A DNA stretch of 62,931 bases, taken from the NCBI RefSeq assembly GCF_023264675.1, contig NZ_JAHFVG010000033.1, positions 1-62,931 on the forward strand, given 5' to 3'. The stretch's first letter is position 1. Each line of letters begins with the position of its first letter. Source of the DNA: Rhodococcus sp. (in: high G+C Gram-positive bacteria). GTDB taxonomy: Bacteria; Actinomycetota; Actinomycetes; Mycobacteriales; Mycobacteriaceae. Made by a program: the position numbers and the translations under genes. Shown here one piece after another: positions 52,889-62,029 of the stretch. The notes beneath the pieces were generated by a model, which was not told where the DNA came from, ran no database searches, and saw only the letters and a program-made list of their open reading frames with translations.

Positions 52889-53697
52889 AGCGAACCCGGT
52901 ATCAGTCGAACGGCGTCGGGGAGATCGCTGCCCGCGGAAGGAAGCGTGAGGTGGTTGCCGCCGACGGCAGCCGACGATCTCGGTCCCTCCTGCGAGCCGA
53001 CACTGTGTTGGAAGAGTTCGACGTTCAGATCTCCGACCGCCACCATCGCCATCCGCGACGTGCCTTCGACGTCGAGGTCGAACTGTGCGGTCATGAACGC
53101 GCGATCCGCGGCGATCTCGGTGCGCAGCACCTCGGTTGCCGAATGAAAGTGCACCAGACGCGCAACGGCGGCGTCGAGGTCGGGGACGCTGTACCCGGTG
53201 TGGTCGAGACCGCGGCATGTCGGGAGGAGGGCCGACGCCACGTCCTCGCGTGAATGGCTCAGGCGCGCAGCGGTTTCACGGAAGTACGCTGGCTCGTCCG
53301 GCCACTGCTGGAGCTCGAAGAGTGCGCCCCAAGGGGATCGGAAGTAGACCCACTTGTTCCCGGCGATCGGACCCTCGGGAACTGTGACGATGTCACCGAG
53401 TATCGAGACCTCGTCGAGCGAGTCCAGATAGGCGGCTGCCTGTTCGATGTCGCCAACGGTCAAGCACAGATGGTTCGTGCCGAGGTCGACGAGGCGCGGC
53501 GGCAGTTGATCGGGTGCGTTCGCTGTCGTGAAATCCACCGAGGACGCCGGCCCGATCGGCACCGAGGTGTTCGCGGCCGATCGCCGAACGATATCGACGC
53601 CGAGCAGCGATGCGAGGAACTCGGCTGCATGCCGCGCATCGGGGACGGTGACGCCGATTGCGGCGTAGGACGTGTCGATGTTCGCTGTGACGGTCAT
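52885..53697 (-). CDS. VOC (glyoxalase/dioxygenase-fold) protein
   Basis: Protein of 270 residues with two VOC modules: first IGVTVPDARHAAEFLASLLGVDIV ending in YFRSPWGALFELQQW, second GLDHTGYSVPDLDAAVARLVHFHS with VGDLNVELFQ. VOC enzymes such as ValD and CetB epimerise 2-epi-5-epi-valiolone in cyclitol pathways, so a 2-epimerase role is reasonable here (inference). ATG start; 4-base overlaps with both neighbours. Confidence 0.82.
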   Translation of the reverse strand: MTVTANIDTSYAAIGVTVPDARHAAEFLASLLGVDIVRRSAANTSVPIGPASSVDFTTANAPDQLPPRLVDLGTNHLCLTVGDIEQAAAYLDSLDEVSILGDIVTVPEGPIAGNKWVYFRSPWGALFELQQWPDEPAYFRETAARLSHSREDVASALLPTCRGLDHTGYSVPDLDAAVARLVHFHSATEVLRTEIAADRAFMTAQFDLDVEGTSRMAMVAVGDLNVELFQHSVGSQEGPRSSAAVGGNHLTLPSAGSDLPDAVRLIPGSL

Positions 53698-54593
53698 GGG
53701 ATCAGCAGTACCTTTCCTCGTGTTCCACCGGCGGCGAGAAGGGCGTGGGCCCGCGGTGCCTCCTCGAAGCCGAAGGTCGCGGCCACCGGAACGGCGATGG
53801 TGCCCGCCGATACCAGCGCCGCGAAGGCCTCCAGCCCCAGGCCGTTCTCGTCGACGTAACTCTTGGTCGGGGTGATGCCTCGCGACGGCTCCGGCTGATC
53901 GGTATCTTCGATGGAGACGAACGATCCGCCGTCGCGCACGCTGTCGATGCTGTCCGCGACGCCTGCGGTGTCCACCACGGCGTCGAACTCACGGGTCGGC
54001 AGATCGACGGGTTTCGCGGTGACCTGCTCGATGCCGAGGGCCAACAGATCGTCGGTGTCGGTCTCGCGCGCCAGGGCGTGCACTCGATGGCCGCGGGAGA
54101 TCAGGAGCGCTGACGCTATTCGGCCGACGGCACCCGCAGCACCGGTCACCAACACCGTCGACGCCGGTGCCAGGTCGATTGTGCCGAGAGACTGGACTGC
54201 GGTGAGGGCCGCGAGCGGAATGGCCGCAGCGTGCTGCAGACTCACTCCCGATGGCGCGGGGGAGAACAAGGATTCGTCGGCGACGACCAGCTCCGAGTAG
54301 GTCCCGTAACGGTGAACCGGCTGCGCGATCATGCCGATGACGTTGTCTCCTACGGCGAAGCGTGTGACGGAATCCCCGACGGCGGTGACCGTTCCCGAGA
54401 CGTCCCAGCCCAGCACCGCCGGAAATGTCAGCTCGATCGGTAGGAACCCGGACCTCGTCTTCAGATCGACCGGATTGACCGCCGCTGCTGCCACGGACAC
54501 CGTGATGTCCGACGCGCCCGCAACAGGGTCGTCGACGTCGGCGACCGCGATTACCTTCGGTTCACCTTTGGCGGTGATGACTACGGCTCTCAT
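53694..54593 (-). CDS. Zinc-independent MDR oxidoreductase (quinone-oxidoreductase-like)
   Basis: Protein of 299 residues. MDR fold with NPVDLKTRSGF, VLGWDVSGTVTAVGD and VLVTGAAGAVGRIASALL for NADPH, without zinc ligands; related to quinone oxidoreductases. It could reduce an unsaturated cyclitol ketone (inference). ATG with GAAAGGAAG upstream. Overlaps the SDR stop by 4 bases, and its stop overlaps the VOC gene start by 4. Confidence 0.85.
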   Translation of the reverse strand: MRAVVITAKGEPKVIAVADVDDPVAGASDITVSVAAAAVNPVDLKTRSGFLPIELTFPAVLGWDVSGTVTAVGDSVTRFAVGDNVIGMIAQPVHRYGTYSELVVADESLFSPAPSGVSLQHAAAIPLAALTAVQSLGTIDLAPASTVLVTGAAGAVGRIASALLISRGHRVHALARETDTDDLLALGIEQVTAKPVDLPTREFDAVVDTAGVADSIDSVRDGGSFVSIEDTDQPEPSRGITPTKSYVDENGLGLEAFAALVSAGTIAVPVAATFGFEEAPRAHALLAAGGTRGKVLLIP

Positions 54594-55411
54594 AGACTTC
54601 CTTTCGTCAGAGTCTTCGAGGGGACACGGTCGACGGCGTGCCGAGCGTTTTCCTCGGCTGCCGTCAGAACGAGCCCGCCGTCGACGGTGATGGTCGAGCC
54701 GGTGACGTAGCTCGACTCCGAACTTGCGAGAAATACTGCGGCGGCGGCGACTTCGTGCACACCAGCAGGTCGTCCCAACGGGATCGAGGGGCGATCCATG
54801 CGTGCATAGGCGGATTCGTCGTCGACGCCGTTCATGGCTGTTGCGGTCTCGCCGGGGGCCACGGAGTTGACCCTGACGCCGTGCCGTGCAAATTCCAGTG
54901 CGAGAACACGACTGGACGCGGCAAGCGCGGATTTGCTGGCGCAATAGATCGCGCCGCCGGTGATGGGAACTGTGTCGTGGATGGACGTCACGTTGACGAT
55001 CGAGCCTGTGGTTCCGCTGCTGATCATTCGATTGCCGACGGCGGAGGCGAGCGCGAGCGGCGTGATCGTGTTGACGGTCATCACATCGTAGATTCGGTTC
55101 ACCTCGAGAGAATCTGCGGACGATCGATCGTTGACACCGGCGTTGTTGATCAGGCAGTTGATCTCGCCGAGAGAATTCGCGCTCGTGAGTACGGCGTCGA
55201 TGGTCGCCTGGGCGTCGTAGAGATCGAGGTGAACGGGCACGGCCTCGACAGCGTGGAGGGCGCGTATGTCTTTGGCCAATCGGTCGATCCGATCCTGGCC
55301 CTTGCCGTATCCGAGCACCAGCGCGTGCCCGCGTTCGGCCAATGCGAGAGCGATCGCTCGGCCGATTCCGCTGCTCGCGCCGGTGACGACGGTGCAGAAC
55401 GTGTCAGCCAA
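54590..55411 (-). CDS. Short-chain dehydrogenase/reductase
   Basis: Protein of 273 residues, classical SDR: TGASSGIGRAIALALAERG nucleotide loop, LINNAGVND, catalytic YCASKSALAASSRVLALEF (Tyr-x-x-x-Lys) and VNSVAPGETATAM. NAD(P)-dependent oxidation or reduction of a ring hydroxyl is expected. TTG start, overlapping the preceding ADH stop by 8 bases; its stop overlaps the MDR start by 4. Confidence 0.88.
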   Translation of the reverse strand: MADTFCTVVTGASSGIGRAIALALAERGHALVLGYGKGQDRIDRLAKDIRALHAVEAVPVHLDLYDAQATIDAVLTSANSLGEINCLINNAGVNDRSSADSLEVNRIYDVMTVNTITPLALASAVGNRMISSGTTGSIVNVTSIHDTVPITGGAIYCASKSALAASSRVLALEFARHGVRVNSVAPGETATAMNGVDDESAYARMDRPSIPLGRPAGVHEVAAAAVFLASSESSYVTGSTITVDGGLVLTAAEENARHAVDRVPSKTLTKGSL

Positions 55412-56408
55412 CGGAGATCACCACTTTCGGTCGTGTTCGTCGGCTCTCCAGTCGGTCGAAGGCGGACTTCACGTCCGCGAGAGGGACGACGCTGTCGATC
55501 AGAGCCGACAATGCGGGCCTGATCCGCGGAAACAGGGCTGCTGCTCGTCGGTAGTGATCCACGCCGTGCCGAACTCCGACTATCGAAATGCCCTGTAAGG
55601 CAACAAACCCAGGATCGATGGGTTCGGGCTGCGCGGCGACTCCGACGAGTATGCACGTGCCCCCGGGGCGCAGTGCGCGGACGGCGGTGTTCAATGCTCC
55701 GGTCCCGCCCGAGGCCTCGACCACCACGTCGTAGGGGCTGGCCAGTGCCGCAGCATCGTCGAAGCTGTGAGTGACGCTGCCGGCGACCACGTGTGCGATG
55801 GACCGCGGCTCGAGGACGTCGACCGTGATCGGGTACTGCGCGAGCATGGCAATTGCCAAGCTGCCGATCGTGCCTGCACCGATCACGAGGACCCGATCAC
55901 CCGGCGTCACCGACGCTGCGTCGATCGCCTCGAGGACGGTGACGAGCGGCTCGATGAGTACGTGTTCCGGCTCGGCGGCAACGCTGCCGAGCGAGACGAG
56001 AGCTCGCCGCGGCATCACCAGGAATTGCGCTGCAGCGCCTGCATGTTCGTACAGTCCGACCTCGCGGAGGTCGGAACATTGATTGCGCCGCCCCGAGCCG
56101 CAGGCCGCACACGACTGGCAGAAGATCATCGTGCTTCCGGTTACGGCGTCTCCGTGGTCGAGATCGTCGACGTGCGCGCCGGTGTCCTCGACGACGCCCA
56201 CCCATTCGTGGCCGAAGTGGTGCGGGAACGATGTACGTCCGTCGACGAGGTAGGACGATGTGCCGTGTAGCAATTCGAGGTCGGTTCCGCACAATCCGAC
56301 GTAGGAGACACGAACGAGTACGTCGTCCGATCCGCATCGCGGGGTGTCGAGGGTGACGATCGAAACCGAGTGGGGCGCGTCGATGACCGCTGCCTGCATG
56401 GTGTTCAC
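55404..56408 (-). CDS. Zinc-dependent alcohol dehydrogenase (sorbitol/threonine-type)
   Basis: Protein of 334 residues with both zinc sites: catalytic CGTDLELLHG and GHEWVGVVED, and structural zinc Cys cluster CQSCAACGSGRRNQC. Cofactor loop VLVIGAGTIGSLAIAML. Similar to polyol dehydrogenases, so it may oxidise a cyclitol hydroxyl. GTG start overlaps the MFS stop by 4 bases; ATG 56399 is possible. Confidence 0.88.
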   Translation of the reverse strand: MNTMQAAVIDAPHSVSIVTLDTPRCGSDDVLVRVSYVGLCGTDLELLHGTSSYLVDGRTSFPHHFGHEWVGVVEDTGAHVDDLDHGDAVTGSTMIFCQSCAACGSGRRNQCSDLREVGLYEHAGAAAQFLVMPRRALVSLGSVAAEPEHVLIEPLVTVLEAIDAASVTPGDRVLVIGAGTIGSLAIAMLAQYPITVDVLEPRSIAHVVAGSVTHSFDDAAALASPYDVVVEASGGTGALNTAVRALRPGGTCILVGVAAQPEPIDPGFVALQGISIVGVRHGVDHYRRAAALFPRIRPALSALIDSVVPLADVKSAFDRLESRRTRPKVVISVG

Positions 56409-57619
56409 GCTGCCTGTTTCGCGGTTCGTGTGCTGAGGAACAGCAACAGAACGGCGCCGACGGCAAGGACTGCGCCGATGGCGGGAAGGACCGCGACGCT
56501 GCTTCCCCCGGACAGTGCGATCGATCCGATCCAGGCTCCGGCAGCATTCGCGAGTTGGAAGCCTGCGATGTTGACCGTGGCTGCAAGGTGCGGAGCTTCG
56601 CTGGCGGCGCCGATCAGTTTCGATGCCAGTGGCGGGATGATGGAGAAGCCGGTGGCGCCGAGAACGAACATCCAGGCGAACGCGAACCAGGATGTGCCAC
56701 CGAAGGCGAACAGCACGACGAGCGCGAGGGCCAGGGCGGTCAGGGCGACGTACAGGGTGCGGTCCAACGCCTTGTCGGCGAAATATCAGCCGAGTTGGTT
56801 ACCGACCACCGAGCCGATTCCGAACACGAACAGCACGATGGTGACGGTCGAGAGCGAAATGCCCGCGTGGTCGGTGAGGTACGGCGAAATGTAGGTGAAC
56901 ACCACGAACAGCGCGGCCTGGCTCAGTGCGGTGAGACCGATCGCCCACAGGACCGGGCCGCGGGTGAACACGCGCAGTTCCGACGTGACGCTTCCACCCT
57001 GCTGTGACTGGGGCGCATTGCGGGTGGAGGCAATCAGTGCGGCAGTGACCAGCAGTTGGAAGACGGCGATGATGGCGAAGGACCAACGCCAGCCGAGCTG
57101 AGTCCCGATCAACGTTCCCAGCGGGACACCGAGCACGGTGGCGAGGTTGAGGCCCAACGTCACGCGGGCGATCACTCTGCCCTGAAATTCGGGCTCCACC
57201 AAAGACGTCGCGAGAACGAGGCACAGCGCGAAGAACGTGGCATGTGGCAGCGCCGTGATGACTCGGAAGACCACCAGCGTCGCAAAGTTGGGTGCCAGTG
57301 CCGTGCCGATGTTGCCGACGATGAACAACGCCATCAGCCCCACGATCAGGGGCGTGCGAGGTATGCGCGTCGTGGCGATGGTGAGCAGAGGCCCGCCGAT
57401 CACCACGGTGACGGCGTAGATGGTGACGAGAAGACCTGCCGTCGAATTGCCGACGCCGACATCCGACGAGATGTCCGGCAGCACCCCGGCCACGAGGTAC
57501 TCCACGGTGCCGACACCGAATACCGCGAGCAGCATCCACAGGATGGCGGCGTTGGCGTTGGTCGTTCCAGCAGAACCTGTTGCCTGAGTTCCCGATTGGT
57601 TTCGCGTCTCGGTGACCAC
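56405..57619 (-). pseudogene. MFS exporter interrupted by an in-frame stop codon
   Basis: The MFS protein runs 277 residues from the GTG at 57619 (AAGGGA upstream) and meets TGA at 56786-56788 in SVVGNQLG. The same frame continues for 6 codons and then the second part (120 residues) to the stop at 56405, so a single base change from a sense codon such as GGA would restore a 404-residue, 12-helix transporter of the DHA1 type. No frameshift is needed. It may be a recent pseudogene or a sequencing artefact; readthrough is less likely. An intact protein would export the product. Confidence 0.8.
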
Positions 57620-57622
57620 GTT

Positions 57623-58660
57623 CTATCCCTTCGTCGGTGTGTCGTGTCCGGTGTATTCGACGACTGCGCAGCCCCAGGTGAATCCGACGCCGATCCCGGT
57701 GAGCATGATCCGAGTGCCTGGTTCGAGGTCCTCGGTGCGGCGTAGGAGGTCGAGGCCGAGCAGGGGATCGGCCGCACCGGTGTGGCCGATGTCGCGGCCG
57801 AGTTCGATCAGCGTCTGATCGGGGCGGATCTTGAGGGGTTCGAAACACTGCTTCCGCAGCAGTACGTTGCCGAAGTTGGGGACGATCCAACGTTCGATCT
57901 CGTCGTGATGTGTCGCCGAATCGCCCAATGCTGTTTCAGCGCAACGGGAAAGTGCTGCACTGTTGCGTGTCCAGAACTCGTCGATGGCGTGCGTCTCGGT
58001 GAACCCGGCGACCCGGGCGCGGAGATCGATCGGCCCGTCCGTGTCGTAGACGGGCATGCTCAGGCTGTCGTGACCGCGATGCATCTGCTCGAGATGCGCA
58101 TCGCTCACCACCGACGTCGAGAGCACTCGAAACGGGCCGGGATCGGGACCGATCACCGCGGCACCCGCACCGTCGCCGTAGACGAGTCCACTGTCGGAGT
58201 TCCATCGATCGAACAGAGGCTCACGCCAGGCGTCCGAGGCGGTCACGAGTCCTTTGCCCTGGCCACCGAACCACCGGCCGATGAGTTCGATCCCCACGAT
58301 TGCCCCAGCGCAGGCGGTTCGGATTTCGATGGGAAGGCAGTCGTCGATGCCCAGTTCGTTCTGAATGTAGGCGCCGCAGTTCCACGCCTCCAGCCCGTTG
58401 TGAAGGACGACCGCATGCACGAGTAGGTCGATGTCCTCGGCGGCGATACCGCTGTCTTCCAGCGCCTTTCGACCTGCCATCACCGCCATGTCCGGAGCCG
58501 ATTCGCCGAGGTCCGGATTGGAGACCGCCACCGAATTCTGGCCGGTCTTCTGGTGCTCGACGGTATCGAATCGCCCCGCTGCCACCATGTCTTCGGCATG
58601 AACGCGGCTCTCCGGAAGGTAGGAACCGAAGCCTTCGATGTAGAGGCTGTCCCACTTCAT
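57623..58660 (-). CDS. KAS III-like (thiolase-superfamily) enzyme with altered triad
   Basis: Protein of 345 residues of the FabH/KAS III family: catalytic Cys117 in IRTACAGAI and a glycine-rich GVGFTWGCAVVEY C-terminus. The His expected in PHQAN is Asn262 (VPNFGN) and the Asn expected in GNTS is His293 (GHTGA), by eye a swap of the two residues. In natural-product clusters, KAS III-like proteins such as CerJ and ChlB3 act as acyltransferases to hydroxyls, so it may acylate the cyclitol. ATG overlaps the cyclase stop by 4 bases. Confidence 0.82.
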   Translation of the reverse strand: MKWDSLYIEGFGSYLPESRVHAEDMVAAGRFDTVEHQKTGQNSVAVSNPDLGESAPDMAVMAGRKALEDSGIAAEDIDLLVHAVVLHNGLEAWNCGAYIQNELGIDDCLPIEIRTACAGAIVGIELIGRWFGGQGKGLVTASDAWREPLFDRWNSDSGLVYGDGAGAAVIGPDPGPFRVLSTSVVSDAHLEQMHRGHDSLSMPVYDTDGPIDLRARVAGFTETHAIDEFWTRNSAALSRCAETALGDSATHHDEIERWIVPNFGNVLLRKQCFEPLKIRPDQTLIELGRDIGHTGAADPLLGLDLLRRTEDLEPGTRIMLTGIGVGFTWGCAVVEYTGHDTPTKG

Positions 58661-59910
58661 GACGCGACTTTCGTCGCGGTCAGATCGCGGGTGCGGATCT
58701 CGGTGTTCTTGCGAGCCAACAGGGCCAGGGCAGCGGCGATTTCTTCGGTGGTGACGTCGTTGGCGAAATGGTGTCCACCGATACCGACCGGGAGGGGTAG
58801 CCGTTGATGGCCGTCGCGGTGGCGAACGGTGTCTTCCAGCGCGGCGTCGAGCAGGCCCCTCGTCGCCAGTACGTCGTCCCATATCGGCAGTCCGAGCGCG
58901 TACATGACGGACAGGATGCGGTCCAGGTCGCGGCTGTCGACGCTGCCGCGTAGAAACCCGAGGGCCGAGGTGAGAGCCATGTCGATACTGACTGCCTCAC
59001 CGTGCAGAAGCGCGGGCAATGCTTTCATTTCGAGGGTGGGGGAGAAGGTGTGGCCGTAGTCGACGCACCGTTCCAGGCAGGCCTCCCACAGGTTCGGCTG
59101 CAACTCCTCGAGCATCAGGTGAATCGATTCGGCGATGACTTGCGTTGCGGGAATGTCGAGTTCGCTGGAAGTTCCCTGGAATCGGTCGTCGATCAGTTGT
59201 GGCCCGAAGGTCTCGAGCAGTTCGAAGAGCTCGACGGACTTGATCAGAGCCATCTTCAGGATCTCGGCGAGACCGTTGGACACGTGTCTCTTGTCGAGGG
59301 TGGCGAGAAATGCCCGATCCACGAAGGTGGCCATCGCGGGTGAATACGTGCCGAGGCGGTTCTTTCCCATCCCGTAGTTCACGCCGGTCTTGACGCCGAC
59401 ACCGGCGTCGACCAGGCCGATGAGCGTGGTGGGTATTCGGATGTAGGGAGTTCCTCGGCGGTACACACTGGCCGCGAAACCCACCACATCGAGCAACACC
59501 CCGCCACCGATCGCGATGACCGGCTCGCGTCGGCGATCGATGTTGAATGCGTTCATCGCATCGACGACGCGGATGACCGAACTCCACTCCTTGACGGCCT
59601 CGTCGGCCCGCATCGGGAGGAACGAACCTTCGATTCCATGGCGTTCGAAGTAGGCTCGGATGCGATCTCCGTGGATGCGGTCGACATTGGCGTCGATGAT
59701 GATCAGGCGACGATCTCCAGCATTCAGCGGCGCTGCGCTGCATCCGTCGAGAAGCTGTGTGTTGTTCTCGGCAAACAGGTTTCGCGCTGCGATCACGTGA
59801 TACTCGATCTGCTTCACTGCTTCGACCTTCCAGGTCGATTGCGGCGCATCAGGGACTGTCGGGGCAGAACTGTGACTCAAACCCAATTTGAACGAAGCGG
59901 CGCTACGCAT
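58657..59910 (-). CDS. Sugar phosphate cyclase, 2-epi-5-epi-valiolone-synthase-like
   Basis: Protein of 417 residues of the dehydroquinate-synthase-like superfamily. NAD-binding GGGVLLDVVGFAAS (135-148), the characteristic PTTLIGLVDAGVGVKTGVN (160-178), and metal ligands Glu216 (AEILKM), His287 (GHTFSP) and His303 (LHGEAV). The GLVDAGVGVKTGVN pattern fits EEVS-type cyclases (ValA, AcbC, CetA) rather than AroB, and such enzymes turn sedoheptulose-7-phosphate into the C7-cyclitol ketone. A related DDGS/EVS activity cannot be excluded. It heads the operon; ATG 59910 with AGGGGG upstream. Confidence 0.86.
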   Translation of the reverse strand: MRSAASFKLGLSHSSAPTVPDAPQSTWKVEAVKQIEYHVIAARNLFAENNTQLLDGCSAAPLNAGDRRLIIIDANVDRIHGDRIRAYFERHGIEGSFLPMRADEAVKEWSSVIRVVDAMNAFNIDRRREPVIAIGGGVLLDVVGFAASVYRRGTPYIRIPTTLIGLVDAGVGVKTGVNYGMGKNRLGTYSPAMATFVDRAFLATLDKRHVSNGLAEILKMALIKSVELFELLETFGPQLIDDRFQGTSSELDIPATQVIAESIHLMLEELQPNLWEACLERCVDYGHTFSPTLEMKALPALLHGEAVSIDMALTSALGFLRGSVDSRDLDRILSVMYALGLPIWDDVLATRGLLDAALEDTVRHRDGHQRLPLPVGIGGHHFANDVTTEEIAAALALLARKNTEIRTRDLTATKVAS

Positions 59911-60084
59911 ATCCGATCCCCCTGGCTGTGTACTGATCCTTTAGTCATGTCAGGTCGTGCGGCAATGCATCGGTGAACACAATGAACTTCTGCTAACGAC
60001 CATAGGTCATTCGCTTAGTGATCGCTACACGAGTAGGCTGGATCACACGACGATCCTCGTCGAGGCGTGAACACAGGAGGGCGT

Positions 60085-60687
60085 ATGGCTGGCGTACGAG
60101 GTCAAGGCCGTAAATTCGACACCGATACCGCTCTGGATCACGCGATGTTCGCATTCTGGGAACACGGTTACGAGGGGACGTCCGTCGCCATGTTGACCAC
60201 GGCGATGGGGATCAATCCGCCGAGTCTCTACAGTGCGTTCGGCGGCAAAGAGGGCACGTTCTTCGCGGCGATCGAGCGCTACAACGCCACTCGTGGCGAC
60301 TTCATGGATCGTGCCTTCGACGAGGAGGCCGGTGCTGCGGAGTTGATTCGACGACTGCTCTACGATGCCGCGTCGCACTATTCCGACGAGTCGTGTCCGG
60401 GTGGCTGTCTTATCATCAGCTCAGCCGTCGGGGTGACCGAGGCGAACAGGCACGTCGCAGATCGATTGCGCGACATGCGAAATGCGAACGTCATGCTGCT
60501 CGAGCAAAGAATCACGGGCGACATCCGCGACTCGATATTGCCTGCGGGAATCGATGCCTCCGAGGTCGCCGAGTTCATCGGCGTGATCATCCAGGGAATG
60601 TCTCAACGGGCTCGTGACGGTGCGAGTCGTGACAAGTTGGAGCGCGTTGCCGATCGGGCCTATGCCTCGCTGGAAATAAGTACGTAG
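60085..60687 (+). CDS. TetR-family regulator divergent from the cyclitol operon
   Basis: Protein of 200 residues. TetR helix-turn-helix with LDHAMFAFWEHGYEGTSVAMLTTAMGINPPSLYSAFGGKEGTF, then a ligand-binding part. ATG with CAGGAGGG upstream. The 174-bp gap to the cyclase gene is the likely joint regulatory region; it contains GACCATAGGTC (59998-60008), a short palindrome, but no strong operator. It probably controls the cyclitol-type operon. Confidence 0.9.
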   Translation: MAGVRGQGRKFDTDTALDHAMFAFWEHGYEGTSVAMLTTAMGINPPSLYSAFGGKEGTFFAAIERYNATRGDFMDRAFDEEAGAAELIRRLLYDAASHYSDESCPGGCLIISSAVGVTEANRHVADRLRDMRNANVMLLEQRITGDIRDSILPAGIDASEVAEFIGVIIQGMSQRARDGASRDKLERVADRAYASLEIST

Positions 60688-60766
60688 CAGCGTTCGGGGC
60701 GCCTGGCATGGGATCAGTGCGAAGTCGGGTGATTGACCGGCCCGTGCCTGGGGTAGTCGCAATGGC

Positions 60767-61285
60767 ATGACTCTTCCCGGTGTGTTGGACAGCCTCGAAT
60801 CCGCTTCCGTTCTGGACAAGGTCAGTGACCCTGTCAACAAAACGCTCAAATCTCTGCTCGACGGCAATCCACTGGGAGGGCTCCTCCGCGGATCGCTGGT
60901 CGGCCATCCGATTCATCCGGCCCTGGTCAACATCACCGTCGGCGCCTGGGCAAGTGCCGTGGTGCTCGATCTTGCCGGTCGCGAATCGAAGGCCGCCCAG
61001 AGATTGATCGGAGTGGGACTCGTCTCCGCGCCTGCGACCATTGCGACGGGGTGGGCCGATTGGTCCACTCGAGGAGAGCGAGCCCGGCGCGTCGGGCTCG
61101 TTCACGCGGGGTCGAACGCGGCGGGTGTGACTCTGTTTCTCGCGTCCTTCCTGCGGCGTCGATCGCGCACCGACGGCCTCGCCACCGGCCTTGCGATCGC
61201 AGGTCTGTCGGCGGCCGGTCTCGGCGGCGTCATCGGCGGACACCTCGCGTACAGCGTGACCGAAAGCAAGCACGCGCTCGGCTAG
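60767..61285 (+). CDS. DUF2231 membrane protein
   Basis: Protein of 172 residues with the DUF2231 signature LVGHPIHPALVNITVGAWASAVVLDL, followed by two or three further membrane segments (AQRLIGVGLVSAPATIATGWADW, VTLFLASFL, GLAIAGLSAAGLGGVIGGHLAY). The family is of unknown function; several members are heme- or redox-associated. ATG start without strong ribosome site. Convergent with the TerD gene. Confidence 0.86.
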   Translation: MTLPGVLDSLESASVLDKVSDPVNKTLKSLLDGNPLGGLLRGSLVGHPIHPALVNITVGAWASAVVLDLAGRESKAAQRLIGVGLVSAPATIATGWADWSTRGERARRVGLVHAGSNAAGVTLFLASFLRRRSRTDGLATGLAIAGLSAAGLGGVIGGHLAYSVTESKHALG

Positions 61286-61298
61286 CGTCCGAACCGTA

Positions 61299-61982
61299 TT
61301 ACTTTCTGCCGGCAGCCCACTTCATGCCCCAGTTGTATTTCTTGTCCAGGTCGGCCTGGCTGCCCTGGATGTATTCGACCTGCCGGGTGACGGTGATTCC
61401 TTGTTTTCCGTTCTCCAGCAACGCGATCGAACAGATACGTGCCGAATTGCTCGCGGAATCCAACTTCACTTCCACCTGCGGCCCTGCCGTAGGGAACAAC
61501 GTGACGACGCCGTCGACGGCTGCCCAGTTCGGTGCGCCGTCGTAGATCATCGCAAAGATCAGAATGCGCTTGAACAGCTCTGGCCGTGCAAGGTCGATGT
61601 GCATGTTCTCGCCGCCGACGACGGTGCCGGAACGGTCGTCGCCGTCGAGTTTGATGTACGGCGCCGCGTCGATCGAACCGAAGCTGTTGCCGAGCGCTTG
61701 GATGACACCCTTGGATCCGTCGGCGAGTTCGTAGAGGCATCCGAGATCAAGGTCGACCCCGCCGCTGCCATACGACGCCGCCGCCAGCTTCGCGAGGAAA
61801 CCCTTCTTCTTCGGCGCCGGGGTGGCACCGGTCGACCAATTCAGGTTGACGCGCATGGCGCCCTGTTTTTCCCCGGACTTGGTGAGGCTGATCGAGGGTG
61901 CGGCCTTGGACAACGTCACCTTGCTCAGGCTGACGGCGGGGGCAGCCGGCGTCGAGGGTTTGCGGTTGTAATCGATCGCCAT
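61299..61982 (-). CDS. TerD-family protein
   Basis: Protein of 227 residues with TerD features: N-terminal basic part, VSLSKVTLSKAAPSISLTK (first repeated strand), MRVNLNWSTG, VDLDLGCLYELADGSKGVIQALG, and the metal-binding IKLDGDDRSG with GENMHIDL. TerD proteins bind calcium and appear in tellurite-resistance or stress-response gene sets; the rest of a ter operon is not nearby. ATG with AGAAGG upstream. Confidence 0.9.
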   Translation of the reverse strand: MAIDYNRKPSTPAAPAVSLSKVTLSKAAPSISLTKSGEKQGAMRVNLNWSTGATPAPKKKGFLAKLAAASYGSGGVDLDLGCLYELADGSKGVIQALGNSFGSIDAAPYIKLDGDDRSGTVVGGENMHIDLARPELFKRILIFAMIYDGAPNWAAVDGVVTLFPTAGPQVEVKLDSASNSARICSIALLENGKQGITVTRQVEYIQGSQADLDKKYNWGMKWAAGRK

Positions 61983-62029
61983 GAAGAACCTTCTGTCGAG
62001 TGTCCGGTTTGCGAGCTTCAGCCTACCCG

